55,477 bases of DNA from an uncultured Clostridia bacterium (GCA_934121875.1 CAKOVG010000005.1:1-55477); one strand, 5' to 3'; positions 26,167-34,726 are shown, numbered from the stretch's first letter. Notes: generated by a model from the letters alone, not told the origin. Program-made: numbers and translations.

Positions 26167-27382
26167 GAACTTATTTAAAAAAATTACAATAATTATATTT
26201 TTATTACTTATTTTTATATATGTTTGTAATATTACATCAATCCCCAGTAACTATATAATATTGCAAGGGGAACAATTAAATATATGTACACTTTTAGGCT
26301 TAATATTAACTCAGAAAGAAGACAATAAAAGTATTCAAACAGCAAGCAACATAAACAAAAATAAAATACAAGAATCAGGTAAAATAGATTGTACTTTAAA
26401 GTTATTTAATTTGTTTCCATTAAAAGAAATAAGTGTAAATATTATTCCAAAAACAAAGGTAGTACCTATGGGAAATGCAATTGGAATGAAACTATATACA
26501 GATGGAGTATTGGTAGTTGGAATGTCAGAAATAGAAGGGAAAAAGCCATATGAAAAATCAGGAATAAAAGAAGGAGACAGAATAATACAAATAAACCAAA
26601 ACCAAATAGATACTACAGATGACTTAATGAATGAAGTAAGTAAATGCAATGGAAATGATATATCTATAAAATATATAAGAGATGAAAAAACTACCACAAC
26701 AAGTATTACACCAGTAAAAAACAATTCTAATCAGTATAAAATAGGATTGTGGGTTAGAGATGCAGCAGCTGGAGTTGGAACTTTAACATTTTACGAACCA
26801 GCTTCTGGAATGTTTGCCACATTAGGACATGGAATATTAGACATAGATACAACCGAACTTATAAAAATTGCAAACGGGGAACTTGTAACAACCAACATTT
26901 TAAGTGTTACAAAAGGCAAAAAAGGAGCTCCAGGAGAAATTAGAGGAACTATAGAAGATGGACATACTATAGGTAAAATATCTAAAAATACGAGTTTTGG
27001 GGTTTTCGGAACTTGGACTAAAACACCATATTTAAATATTAATGAAAAATCTGCTATTGATGTTACATTACGAGAAGAAGTAAAAATAGGCAAAGCGCAA
27101 ATAATTTGTGAACTAGAAAATAAACAAAAAGAATATTATGATATAGAAATTCAAAAAAAATTTATAAATAATAATAAAGACAATAAAAGCATGCTTATAA
27201 AAATTACAGATCAAAGGTTAATAGAAAAAACAGGTGGTATAATACAAGGAATGAGTGGAGCACCAATTATACAAAACGGAAAATTTGTTGGAGCTATTAC
27301 ACATGTGTTAGTAAATGACCCAACAATAGGATATGGAGTATTTGCAGACATTATGTTAAAACAAATGAAGGAAATAAATTAA
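26165..27382 (+). CDS. spoIVB: SpoIVB sporulation serine peptidase
   Basis: A 405-aa protease of peptidase family S55. It is made in the forespore and crosses to the mother-cell side to trigger pro-sigma-K processing. N-terminal anchor helix (residues 7-24), a PDZ domain (about 115-195, 'IKEGDRIIQINQNQI'), and the peptidase domain: 'GLWVRDAAAGVGTLTFYEP', His in 'TLGHGILD', nucleophile Ser in 'QGMSGAPIIQNGKFVGAITHV', ending 'NDPTIGYGVFADIML'. All three parts are present. Spo0A, its usual neighbour, is not here. Its ribosome site is buried in a hairpin. Confidence 0.95.
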   Translation: MNLFKKITIIIFLLLIFIYVCNITSIPSNYIILQGEQLNICTLLGLILTQKEDNKSIQTASNINKNKIQESGKIDCTLKLFNLFPLKEISVNIIPKTKVVPMGNAIGMKLYTDGVLVVGMSEIEGKKPYEKSGIKEGDRIIQINQNQIDTTDDLMNEVSKCNGNDISIKYIRDEKTTTTSITPVKNNSNQYKIGLWVRDAAAGVGTLTFYEPASGMFATLGHGILDIDTTELIKIANGELVTTNILSVTKGKKGAPGEIRGTIEDGHTIGKISKNTSFGVFGTWTKTPYLNINEKSAIDVTLREEVKIGKAQIICELENKQKEYYDIEIQKKFINNNKDNKSMLIKITDQRLIEKTGGIIQGMSGAPIIQNGKFVGAITHVLVNDPTIGYGVFADIMLKQMKEIN

Positions 27383-27393
27383 GAGAGGTAAAT

Positions 27394-28554
27394 ATGAAAA
27401 AAAGAGCATTAATTATAACTATTATAGTAAGTATAATTTTAATAATTTTATTAGGAATAACAATAATATATCAATTAATAGAAGGAAAAACTAATAATAC
27501 AAATGGAAATATACAAAGTGGTGAATTAGAAAATCAACAAAACGAAAATTTGACTGAAAATATTGAGAATATTGAAAATATAAATAATTCAGTACAAAAC
27601 AATGAAATTCCGGTATTAAATGAAATAAAAGAAGAACCTGTTAATCAAGAACCTACAGAAACATCAACTATAGCTGCAAGGTATTTTTATAATCAATTAG
27701 ATCAATACGGAAAAATAATATATAACAAATTAAGGCAAAATAAAGAAAAACTAAAAACAGGCACATATGTATTTGACTATGGAACAGAATTTAATACACT
27801 GTTACATTCAGAAAAAGGCGAAGAAAGCTTGAACACAGCATTTCAATCTGCATGGAATGCATTCTTATATGACGAAAATGATTTGTTTTATATAGATATG
27901 AAAAAAATGAATTTGTCTAAAGAAAGTCATTCATTAGGAGAAATAAACACATATTATGTTTCAATAGGACCAGGAAATAACAAAAACTATTTGAAAGAAA
28001 ATTTTCAAACACAAGAACAAATACAAAGTGCACAAAAATATATTGACAATATATTAAAACAAATAAAAGAACAAACAAAAAAAGATACCAATGCACAAAA
28101 AGCAAAAAAAGTACATGATTGGTTAATAAGTGTTATAGAATATGATACAACAGAACAAAATATAAACAAATATGATATATATGGCGCACTACATGACAAA
28201 AAAGCAGTATGTGAAGGATATGCAAGGAGTTTTAAATATATAATGGAACAAATAGGAGTTCCTTGTGTAATGGTAGCAGGAACAGCTAGAAATTCACAAG
28301 ATACTACAGAGGTACATGCATGGAACTATGTACAAGTGGATGAAAAGTGGTATGCAGTTGATGTTACTTGGGATGACCCTGTTATAGTAGGAGAAGGAAT
28401 ATTAACAGAAGAACAAAAACATAAATATTTTTTAAAAGGTTCAGCAGAATTTTTAGAAAACCATACAGAAGGGGGAATACTTTCAGATGGTAGTATGAAA
28501 TTTACATTTCCAACTTTATCTGAAACAAACTATAATATAAATCCAGCTCAATAA
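27394..28554 (+). CDS. Membrane-anchored transglutaminase-like protein
   Basis: A 386-aa protein with an N-terminal helix (residues 6-28), an Asn/Glu-rich linker (about 30-90), and a C-terminal transglutaminase-like domain. The catalytic triad is visible as Cys in 'AVCEGYARSFKYIM', His in 'TEVHAWNYVQV' and Asp in 'WYAVDVTWDDP'. Such domains in Firmicutes act as peptidases or cross-linkers at the envelope. 11 bp after spoIVB, so probably co-expressed; a sporulation role is inference. Ends inside a bidirectional terminator. Confidence 0.85.
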   Translation: MKKRALIITIIVSIILIILLGITIIYQLIEGKTNNTNGNIQSGELENQQNENLTENIENIENINNSVQNNEIPVLNEIKEEPVNQEPTETSTIAARYFYNQLDQYGKIIYNKLRQNKEKLKTGTYVFDYGTEFNTLLHSEKGEESLNTAFQSAWNAFLYDENDLFYIDMKKMNLSKESHSLGEINTYYVSIGPGNNKNYLKENFQTQEQIQSAQKYIDNILKQIKEQTKKDTNAQKAKKVHDWLISVIEYDTTEQNINKYDIYGALHDKKAVCEGYARSFKYIMEQIGVPCVMVAGTARNSQDTTEVHAWNYVQVDEKWYAVDVTWDDPVIVGEGILTEEQKHKYFLKGSAEFLENHTEGGILSDGSMKFTFPTLSETNYNINPAQ

Positions 28555-28565
28555 AGAGCTGGATT
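28540..28565. terminator. Bidirectional terminator between convergent genes
   Basis: A perfect 10-bp stem (AATCCAGCTC / GAGCTGGATT) with a 6-nt AATAAA loop overlaps the stop codon of the transglutaminase gene and abuts the murC stop at 28566. Confidence 0.8.
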
Positions 28566-29951
28566 TTAATTTATTAACATAGGACCAATATCTGTTACTG
28601 TTCCAGCTCCAAGAGTTAAAACAATATCGTTTTTTATTGTATGGTCTTTTAAATACTTTACAATATCTTTAAAATTAGAAATATATAAAGCCTTTTTATT
28701 ATATGTATTTTTTAGTTTATCAACTAAATCTTGTGAAGATATTCCATAAACATTATCTTCTCTAGCAGCATATATATCAGTAATAATTACATTGTCAAAA
28801 TCAAGTAAAGCCTTAGCAAAATCATCAAGTAAATTCTTGGTTCTACTATATGTGTGTGGTTGAAACACTACCCATGATTGTCTGTGAGCTTTTTGACTAA
28901 GAGCATGTGAAGTTGCCATAATTTCAGTAGGATGGTGGCCATAATCATCATAAACACTAACTCCTTGATTAAAGCTTCCAACATATTCAAATCTTCTATG
29001 AGCACCAGTATATTTTACTAATGCATTTTTTATATCTTCTTTTGATAAACCATACTCATGACATACAGCAATACAAGCCAAAGCATTTAAAACATTATGC
29101 ATACCAGGAACAGATAATTTAATGGTTTTATAAAATCCATTATTGTAATATACATCAAAAGAAGAAAAACCATCTTTGTCAAATTTAATATTTCTAGCTA
29201 CAAAATTAGCATTTTCGCTTTCTAAAGCATAAGTTACTATTTTTGCCTTTGCATCTTTTGCAATTTTTCTACAATTAGGATCATCACTATTAATTACTAA
29301 TAGTCCATCTTCAGGAAGTAATTTCACATATGTATCAAAAGATTTAACAATGTTATCTAAAGTTCCAAAATAATCTAAATGATCATTATCAATATTTAAA
29401 ATAACCTCAGTTCTAGGAAATAGCTTTAAATAACTCTCAACATATTCACAAGCTTCAACAATAAAATATTCGCTATTTCCAACTCTGTAATTACCACTAA
29501 GTTGCTTTAAATAAGCACCAACTTGAATTGAAGGGTCTTTGTGAGCCTCTAAAAAACATACAGAAATCATTGAAGTAGTAGTTGTTTTACCATGTGTTCC
29601 AGAAACACAAATGCTATTATTAAAAGCTTTAGTAATTTTACCTAAAAAAGTACCTCTTTCAATTGTTGGAATATTCAACTCATGTGCTTTTAAAAGTTCA
29701 ACATCATCTTTTCTAATAGCTGCACTATAAACTACAACATCAGCTTTAGCTAAATTTTCTAAGTCGTGTCCTATTGTTACAGAAATTCCATTTTTAATTA
29801 ATTTTTCAGTAGTTTCAGAAGGAGTAGAGTCAGAACCAGTTACATGAAATCCCCAAAACTTTAAAATTTCAGCAATTCCACTCATACTAATTCCGCCAAT
29901 ACCTATCATATGTACATTTTTATATTTTCTCAATTCATCTATATTTGCCAA
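28566..29951 (-). CDS. murC: UDP-N-acetylmuramate--L-alanine ligase
   Basis: A 461-aa cytoplasmic Mur ligase that adds L-alanine to UDP-MurNAc in peptidoglycan precursor synthesis. Visible motifs: N-terminal 'HMIGIGGISMSGIAEIL', ATP loop 'VSGTHGKTTTTSM', 'LNIDNDHLDYFG', and the C-terminal 'YDDYGHHPTEIMA' and 'FQPHTYSRTKNL'. The start is TTG 29951 with AAAGGAGTG seven nt upstream. Single gene, convergent with the spoIVB-transglutaminase pair and divergent from spoVG. Confidence 0.96.
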   Translation of the reverse strand: MANIDELRKYKNVHMIGIGGISMSGIAEILKFWGFHVTGSDSTPSETTEKLIKNGISVTIGHDLENLAKADVVVYSAAIRKDDVELLKAHELNIPTIERGTFLGKITKAFNNSICVSGTHGKTTTTSMISVCFLEAHKDPSIQVGAYLKQLSGNYRVGNSEYFIVEACEYVESYLKLFPRTEVILNIDNDHLDYFGTLDNIVKSFDTYVKLLPEDGLLVINSDDPNCRKIAKDAKAKIVTYALESENANFVARNIKFDKDGFSSFDVYYNNGFYKTIKLSVPGMHNVLNALACIAVCHEYGLSKEDIKNALVKYTGAHRRFEYVGSFNQGVSVYDDYGHHPTEIMATSHALSQKAHRQSWVVFQPHTYSRTKNLLDDFAKALLDFDNVIITDIYAAREDNVYGISSQDLVDKLKNTYNKKALYISNFKDIVKYLKDHTIKNDIVLTLGAGTVTDIGPMLIN

Positions 29952-30016
29952 AAAAATACACTCCTTTAATGTTTAATAATCTTCTATAATAAGAAGCATC
30001 TAAAAATATCAACAGT

Positions 30017-30045
30017 ATTATATACTTTATATCGTATTTTTTCAA
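30017..30045 (-). promoter_or_regulatory. Sigma-A promoter of murC
   Basis: On the minus strand: TTGAAA (30040-30045), 17-bp spacer, TATAAT (30017-30022), giving a leader of about 60 nt. Confidence 0.7.
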
Positions 30046-30137
30046 TATTTTTTGTAAATAATATGAGTTATACTATAATATTCATAAAAAATAAAATAGT
30101 TAACTGAAAAAAATAAATAAAATTTGTAAAATAAAGA

Positions 30138-30162
30138 AGGAAAAAATAAAAAAGTGGCGAAT
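30138..30162 (+). promoter_or_regulatory. Sigma-H-type promoter of spoVG
   Basis: AGGA (30138-30141), 17-bp gap, GAAT (30159-30162). The elements and gap match the well-known sigma-H promoter of Bacillus subtilis spoVG as I remember it. It lies 54 bp before the spoVG start, after an A-rich tract. Confidence 0.7.
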
Positions 30163-30215
30163 AATATAAATGTACATAAGAAATGTATAAAAAAACTTGA
30201 AAGGTGGTACTTAAA

Positions 30216-30488
30216 ATGCAAATTACAGATGTACGTTTAAGAAAAGTAAATTCAGAAAACAGAATGAAAGCTGTTGCTTCTGTAACATTCGATAACGAAT
30301 TCGTTATTCATGATATTAAAGTTATCGAAAGTCAAAATGGATTATTCATTGCTATGCCAAGCAGAAAAACTCCAAACGGAGAATTCAAGGATATAGCTCA
30401 TCCAATCAATGCTGAAACAAGAGAGAAAATTCAAAAAGCTATATTAGAAGCTTATGAAGCTCCAGAAACTGAAGAATCAGCAGAATAA
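30216..30488 (+). CDS. spoVG: SpoVG RNA/DNA-binding regulator
   Basis: A 90-aa protein with the full SpoVG pattern: 'ITDVRLRKVNSENRMKAVASVTFD', 'FVIHDIKVIE', 'GLFIAMPSRKT', 'GEFKDIAHPIN', then a helical acidic tail. It affects asymmetric septation and binds nucleic acid. ATG 30216 is chosen over the upstream GTG at 30204 because the GTG is part of the AAAGGTGG ribosome site. Single gene with its own sigma-H-like promoter and terminator. Confidence 0.96.
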   Translation: MQITDVRLRKVNSENRMKAVASVTFDNEFVIHDIKVIESQNGLFIAMPSRKTPNGEFKDIAHPINAETREKIQKAILEAYEAPETEESAE

Positions 30489-30498
30489 TAAAAGTAAA

Positions 30499-30526
30499 AA
30501 GAGTGTTCAATTAAGAACACTCTTTT
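30499..30526 (+). terminator. Intrinsic terminator after spoVG
   Basis: A 10-bp stem (AAGAGTGTTC / GAACACTCTT) with a 6-nt AATTAA loop, then T-rich. The minus-strand gene ends 7 bp further. Confidence 0.85.
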
Positions 30527-30532
30527 TGTGTG

Positions 30533-30916
30533 TTACTTGCTAGGGTTCACATCCCTCAGACGAGTAGATACTTCCTGCAAAAGCTTATAGGTTTCGAGTC
30601 TGTCAGTAAAAAACTGAATTTTGAGTACATCCTCATAAAGGTTGAGGATAATAACACAGTCACGAAGTGAAGCCGCAAGGTTGTAAGTTTGCAAAGTAGG
30701 TATAAAATCCTGAATGGATTCAATGTTGAAAGAAACCTGCTTTTTCATGTGTGGAATTGCAAACTTTACCCGATCTGGGTTACCAATAAGCTGAGTAAAA
30801 CAGCTTCCAGTAGCAACAGAAGGGAGAAGAATGTTTACCTCTGAAAAGAAATTAATAACATTGCTAGTGATACTATCAGAGACAAGTTTGATGTCATGAC
30901 TAAAAGAGTACTGCAT
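30533..30916 (-). CDS. Second orphan protein of unknown function (127 aa)
   Basis: I do not recognise this protein. It is a mixed alpha/beta-looking soluble protein, with Val/Ile/Leu/Phe-rich stretches ('DCVIILNLYEDVLKIQFFTDRL', 'KKQVSFNIESIQDFIPTL') and no signal or membrane helix. The start is ATG 30916: a GTG nine bases upstream lies inside the GAGGTGTG ribosome site. Its G/C content is higher than spoVG or murC. Like the orphan at 3626-4561 it is on the minus strand, ends right behind a terminator of a plus-strand gene, and has a TGTGGTATAAT -10. Confidence 0.65.
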   Translation of the reverse strand: MQYSFSHDIKLVSDSITSNVINFFSEVNILLPSVATGSCFTQLIGNPDRVKFAIPHMKKQVSFNIESIQDFIPTLQTYNLAASLRDCVIILNLYEDVLKIQFFTDRLETYKLLQEVSTRLRDVNPSK

Positions 30917-30963
30917 ATAACACACCTCATATTAAAATTCTGGAAAACTTACCAGTTATCAAT

Positions 30964-30991
30964 ATTATACCACATATTTTAAATTATGTAA
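30964..30991 (-). promoter_or_regulatory. Promoter of the second orphan gene
   Basis: On the minus strand: TTACAT (30986-30991), 16-bp spacer ending TGTGG, TATAAT (30964-30969). The extended -10 is identical to that of the orphan at 3626-4561. Confidence 0.65.
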
Positions 30992-31064
30992 AATATTATT
31001 TTTAAAATAAAAGAGAAAATACAAAATAATAATATTAAAAAAAAGAAAAAATCTCCAATAATAG

Positions 31065-31093
31065 TTGACATTATAAGCAATACATTGTATAAT
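31065..31093 (+). promoter_or_regulatory. Promoter of the S10-spc-alpha operon
   Basis: TTGACA (31065-31070), 17-bp spacer, TATAAT (31088-31093): a perfect sigma-A consensus. It drives a leader of about 250 nt before rpsJ. Confidence 0.85.
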
Positions 31094-31099
31094 AATAAA

Positions 31100-31351
31100 G
31101 CATGTATTTAGCGATGAAGTAAGATGTGGCTACAAATGTTATAGTAATATGCATTTGGAGGGAACTCTTATGGAGTATGTTATGGCTTAGACCAGGCGGT
31201 AAGTTAAGAACAAATAAGCACTTATCCCAAGATTTTATCATGCAAGCTTGGGTTTTTATATGTTCAATAAAAGAAACACTAGGGTGCGTTATAACTTCCG
31301 ACCAAAAAAGGATGAAAAAAGTCCTAAAAATTTAGAAGGAGGGAAATTTAA
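31100..31351 (+). promoter_or_regulatory. S10 operon leader with terminator-like hairpin
   Basis: This gene-free stretch follows the promoter. It contains an AAATG...CATTT pairing around 31138-31174, then a CCCAAG / CTTGGG hairpin (31226-31252) followed by TTTTT, which looks like an attenuator. A small GGAT...GTCC hairpin (about 31309-31324) comes last, then GGAGGG before rpsJ. Firmicute S10 operons often carry autoregulatory leaders; which protein acts here I cannot say. Confidence 0.55.
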
Positions 31352-31684
31352 ATGGCAACAAAGAAGGAAAATGCAGTAACAAGTGAAAAAATCAGAATAA
31401 GATTAAAAGCTTATGATCATGTCGTTTTAGAACAGTCTGCTGAAAAAATAGTAGATACTGCTAAAAAAACAGGAGCTAAAGTTTCAGGTCCTATTCCACT
31501 ACCAACAGAAAAGGAGATTGTTACAATCTTACGTTCTCCACACAAACACAAAGATTCAAGAGAACAATTTGAAATGAGAACACATAAAAGAGTAATTGAC
31601 ATTCTTTACCCAACACAAAAAACAGTTGATAGCTTAATGAAAATTGATTTACCAGCTGGTGTTGATATAGAAATCAAATTATAA
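31352..31684 (+). CDS. rpsJ: Ribosomal protein S10
   Basis: A 110-aa 30S subunit protein and NusB partner in antitermination. 'RIRLKAYDHVVLEQSAEKIVDTAKKTGA', 'GPIPLPTEKEIVTILRSPHKHKDSREQFE' and 'RVIDILYPTQKTVD' are the S10 signatures. The N-terminus has about 8 extra residues against the usual start. First gene of the operon, after AGAAGGAGGG. Confidence 0.98.
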   Translation: MATKKENAVTSEKIRIRLKAYDHVVLEQSAEKIVDTAKKTGAKVSGPIPLPTEKEIVTILRSPHKHKDSREQFEMRTHKRVIDILYPTQKTVDSLMKIDLPAGVDIEIKL

Positions 31685-31763
31685 TTACAAATTAAAAAAC
31701 TATGCTGGTATAACGTTATAATTTAACGAAATACAAAATATCAGCCAATGGAAGGAACTTAAA

Positions 31764-32396
31764 ATGAAAAAAGGATTAATAGGAAAAAAATTAGGAATGA
31801 CTCAAATATTTGATGAACATGGAAAAGTTATTCCTGTTACAGTTATTGAAGCAGGTCCATGTGTAGTAGCACAAGTTAAAACAGCAGAAACTGATGGATA
31901 CAATGCTATACAATTAGGATTTGGAGATGTAAAAGAAAGTAAAGTGAATAAACCAGAAAAAGGACACTTTGCAAAATCAAAATTACCACTAAAAAAACAT
32001 TTAAGAGAATTTAGATTAGATTCTATAGAAAATATAAAAGTTGGTGATGAATTAAAAGTTGACACATTTACAGCAGGAGAACAATTAGATATACAAGGAA
32101 CATCAAAAGGAAAAGGATTCCAAGGTGTTATTAAACGTCATGGCCAATCAAGAGGACCAATGGGACATGGTTCAATGTATCATAGAAGACCAGGTTCAAT
32201 GGGACCAACATCTACACCAGGTAGAGTATTTAAAGGCAAAAAGTTGCCAGGTCATATGGGAAGCCAAACTATTACAATTCAAAATTTAGAAATTGTAAGA
32301 GTAGATTTAGATAAAAATGTTATTTTAGTAAAAGGTAGTGTACCAGGAGCTAAAGGTGCAATATTAAAACTAAAAACAAGTGTAAAAAGTAAATAA
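31764..32396 (+). CDS. rplC: Ribosomal protein L3
   Basis: A 210-aa 50S protein placed near the peptidyl transferase centre. 'GLIGKKLGMTQIFDEHGKVIPVTVIEAGPC' opens it, and the central loop 'HGQSRGPMGHGSMYHRRPGS' and 'GKKLPGHMGSQ' are typical. 79-bp gap after rpsJ with no strong hairpin. Confidence 0.98.
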   Translation: MKKGLIGKKLGMTQIFDEHGKVIPVTVIEAGPCVVAQVKTAETDGYNAIQLGFGDVKESKVNKPEKGHFAKSKLPLKKHLREFRLDSIENIKVGDELKVDTFTAGEQLDIQGTSKGKGFQGVIKRHGQSRGPMGHGSMYHRRPGSMGPTSTPGRVFKGKKLPGHMGSQTITIQNLEIVRVDLDKNVILVKGSVPGAKGAILKLKTSVKSK

Positions 32397-32410
32397 GGAG
32401 GGAAATACAA

Positions 32411-33034
32411 ATGCCTAAGATAGACGTATATGATATAGAAGGTAAAAAAGTTAAGACAATAGAGCTTAAAGAAGAAGTATTTGGTATTGAACCAAATGAA
32501 GCAGTAGTACATAGTGTTCTAGTTAATTACCTAGCTAATCAAAGACAAGGTACACAAAGTACTAAAACAAGAGCAGAAGTATCTGGTGGTGGTAGAAAAC
32601 CATGGAGACAAAAAGGTACAGGTAGAGCAAGACAAGGAAGCATTCGTGCACCACATTGGGTAGGTGGAGGAGTTGCTTTAGGTCCAAAACCACGTTCTTA
32701 CAATTATACAGTAAATAAAAAAGAAAAGAGATTAGCAATTAAATCAATGTTAAGCTCAAAAGTATTAGAAAATGAATTAGTAGTTGTTGAAAACTTACCA
32801 TTAAAAGAAATCAAAACTAAAGAAATGGCAAGAATTTTAAATAACTTAAAAGTAGAAGGTAAAGCAGTAATTCTTTTACCAGAAAAAGACGAAGTAGTTC
32901 AAAAATCAGCTAGAAACATTGAAGGAGTTAAAACATTACAAGTTGGAACAATCAATGTATATGATTTATTAAAACACAAAAATCTTGTTGTAACAGAAGA
33001 TACTGTTAAAAAATTAGAGGAGGTGTATGCATAA
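32411..33034 (+). CDS. rplD: Ribosomal protein L4
   Basis: A 207-aa 50S protein lining the exit tunnel; in many bacteria L4 also represses the S10 operon. Motifs: 'HSVLVNYLANQRQGTQSTKTRAEVSGGGRKPWRQKGTGRARQGS'-type loop region (residues 35-77) and 'RLAIKSMLSSK'. Shares one base with the rplW start (TAATG). Confidence 0.98.
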   Translation: MPKIDVYDIEGKKVKTIELKEEVFGIEPNEAVVHSVLVNYLANQRQGTQSTKTRAEVSGGGRKPWRQKGTGRARQGSIRAPHWVGGGVALGPKPRSYNYTVNKKEKRLAIKSMLSSKVLENELVVVENLPLKEIKTKEMARILNNLKVEGKAVILLPEKDEVVQKSARNIEGVKTLQVGTINVYDLLKHKNLVVTEDTVKKLEEVYA

Positions 33035-33381
33035 TGAGACCAGAAGATATTATCATAGCACCAGTAATCACAGAAAAAAGTAATGATGAACTACAAGCAG
33101 GAAAATACACATTTAGAGTAAATAAAAAAGCTACTAAAATAGATATTCGTAATGCAGTAGAAAAACTTTTTGAAGTAAAAGTATTAAATGTTAACACAAT
33201 GAGTGTTAAAGGAAAAGAAGTTAGAAGAGGAAAAACAACAGGAAAAACTTCTGACTGGAAAAAAGCAATAGTAACTATTGATACAAACCCAGGAGATATT
33301 AAATATCTAGATAAAGGTGGAAAAGAAGTTAAAGTTTCTAAGAAATATAAAGACTCTATTGAACATTTCATGGGTGCTTAG
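33034..33381 (+). CDS. rplW: Ribosomal protein L23
   Basis: A 115-aa 50S protein at the exit port that docks SRP and trigger factor. 'EDIIIAPVITEKSN', 'YTFRVNKKATKIDIRNAVEKLFEVKV' and a Lys-rich loop identify it. Slightly long at the C-terminus. Overlaps rplD by one base. Palindromic element A lies directly behind its stop. Confidence 0.98.
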   Translation: MRPEDIIIAPVITEKSNDELQAGKYTFRVNKKATKIDIRNAVEKLFEVKVLNVNTMSVKGKEVRRGKTTGKTSDWKKAIVTIDTNPGDIKYLDKGGKEVKVSKKYKDSIEHFMGA

Positions 33382-33384
33382 TTA

Positions 33385-33509
33385 AGTTCGAAAAATAATT
33401 GCCATTCTGCGTCGTTAGAATTCATTTGAAACGCGGTTACATACAAACGTATGCGCCCTTGCCTTTCAAATAAATTCTGCCTAGCATAATAACAATTCTT
33501 TTTCAAACT
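33385..33509 (+). repeat. Nested palindromic element A (rplW-rplB spacer)
   Basis: 125 bp. Outer arms AGTTCGAAAAATAATT and AATTCTTTTTCAAACT pair, continuing through ATTCTGC with GCATAAT around a single C x T mismatch. Inner stem GAATTCATTTGAAA pairs with TTTCAAATAAATTC. Terminal hairpin CATAC-AAAC-GTATG follows an ACGCGGTTA block. Inner type 1, shared with element H. Confidence 0.85.
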
Positions 33510-33590
33510 AGAAAATTAAAAATTAATTAGAAACTTAAAAAATTATCGAGAGAGAACTCGGAAAATAAATAAAAAGGAGAGAATAGGAAA

Positions 33591-34418
33591 ATGGGAATTA
33601 AAAGATTCAGACCATATACTCCATCAAGAAGAAACATGACAGTTTCAACATTTGATGAAATCACAAAAAAAGAACCAGAAAAAACTCTATTAGCTACTAA
33701 AAAGAAAAATGCTGGTAGAAACTCATATGGTAGAATTACAGTAAGACATCAAGGTGGAGGAAATAGACAAAAATATAGAATTATAGATTTTAAAAGAAAT
33801 AAAGTTGATATGCCAGCAACAGTAATTGGTATAGAATATGATCCAAACAGAAGTGCAAACATAGCTTTAATTCAATATGAAGATGGAGAAAAAGCATATA
33901 TATTAGCACCAGTTGGATTAAAAGATGGAGACAAAGTTGTATCAGGAGAAAGAGCAGATATTAAACCAGGTAACTGCATGAAAATTGAAAACATTCCAGT
34001 AGGTACAATGATTCATAACATTGAGTTAAACCCAGGTCAAGGAGGAAAACTTGTAAGAGCTGCTGGTCAAGAAGCTCAATTAATGGCTAAAGAAGGAAAA
34101 TACGCACATGTAAGATTACCTTCTGGCGAAATGAGATTAGTAATGTCTGTATGTAAAGCTACAATAGGAACAGTAGGAAACACAGATCATGAAAATATTA
34201 AAATTGGTAAAGCTGGTAGAACAAGACATATGGGAATCAGACCAACTGTTAGAGGTTCTGTAATGAACCCAGTAGATCACCCTCATGGTGGTGGTGAAGG
34301 TAAAGCTCCAGTTGGACACGCAGGACCAATGACTCCTTGGGGTAAACCAGCATTAGGATACAAGACTAGAAAGAAAAACAAAAAGAGTGATAAACTAATC
34401 ACTAAACGTAGAAAGTAG
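33591..34418 (+). CDS. rplB: Ribosomal protein L2
   Basis: A 275-aa 50S protein needed for subunit joining and peptidyl transfer. N-terminal 'KRFRPYTPSRRNMTVSTFDEIT', 'GRNSYGRITVRHQGGGNRQKYRIIDF', and the C-terminal 'RGSVMNPVDHPHGGGEGKAPVG' are diagnostic, including the conserved His. Preceded by a 209-bp spacer holding element A. Confidence 0.98.
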   Translation: MGIKRFRPYTPSRRNMTVSTFDEITKKEPEKTLLATKKKNAGRNSYGRITVRHQGGGNRQKYRIIDFKRNKVDMPATVIGIEYDPNRSANIALIQYEDGEKAYILAPVGLKDGDKVVSGERADIKPGNCMKIENIPVGTMIHNIELNPGQGGKLVRAAGQEAQLMAKEGKYAHVRLPSGEMRLVMSVCKATIGTVGNTDHENIKIGKAGRTRHMGIRPTVRGSVMNPVDHPHGGGEGKAPVGHAGPMTPWGKPALGYKTRKKNKKSDKLITKRRK

Positions 34419-34430
34419 GAGGTAATATAA

Positions 34431-34709
34431 ATGTCAAGATCAAGTAAAAAAGTTCCATTTATTGCACCTGAATTATTAAAAAGAGTTAATGCAATGAATG
34501 AAAGTGGAAATAAAGAAGTAATAAAAACATGGTCAAGAGCTTCTACTATATACCCACAAATGGTTGGACACACAATAGCTGTTCATGATGGTAGAAAACA
34601 CGTACCTGTATATATTACAGAGGAAATGATTGGACATAAATTAGGTGAATTTGCACCAACAAGAACATTTAAAGGTCACGCAGGAGACAAAACAACAACT
34701 AAGAAATAA
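34431..34709 (+). CDS. rpsS: Ribosomal protein S19
   Basis: A 92-aa 30S head protein: 'MSRSSKKVPFIAPELLKRV', 'KTWSRASTIYPQMVGHTIAVHDGRKHVPVYI', 'HKLGEFAPTRTFKGH'. Its stop codon overlaps an ATG that belongs to the rplV ribosome site. Confidence 0.98.
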   Translation: MSRSSKKVPFIAPELLKRVNAMNESGNKEVIKTWSRASTIYPQMVGHTIAVHDGRKHVPVYITEEMIGHKLGEFAPTRTFKGHAGDKTTTKK

Positions 34710-34726
34710 TGAAAGGAGATAATAAA

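Noticed and set aside
31126..31335. 69-aa frame in the S10 leader
   Set aside because: Crosses the attenuator-like hairpin, has no suitable ribosome site, and is better explained as non-coding leader.
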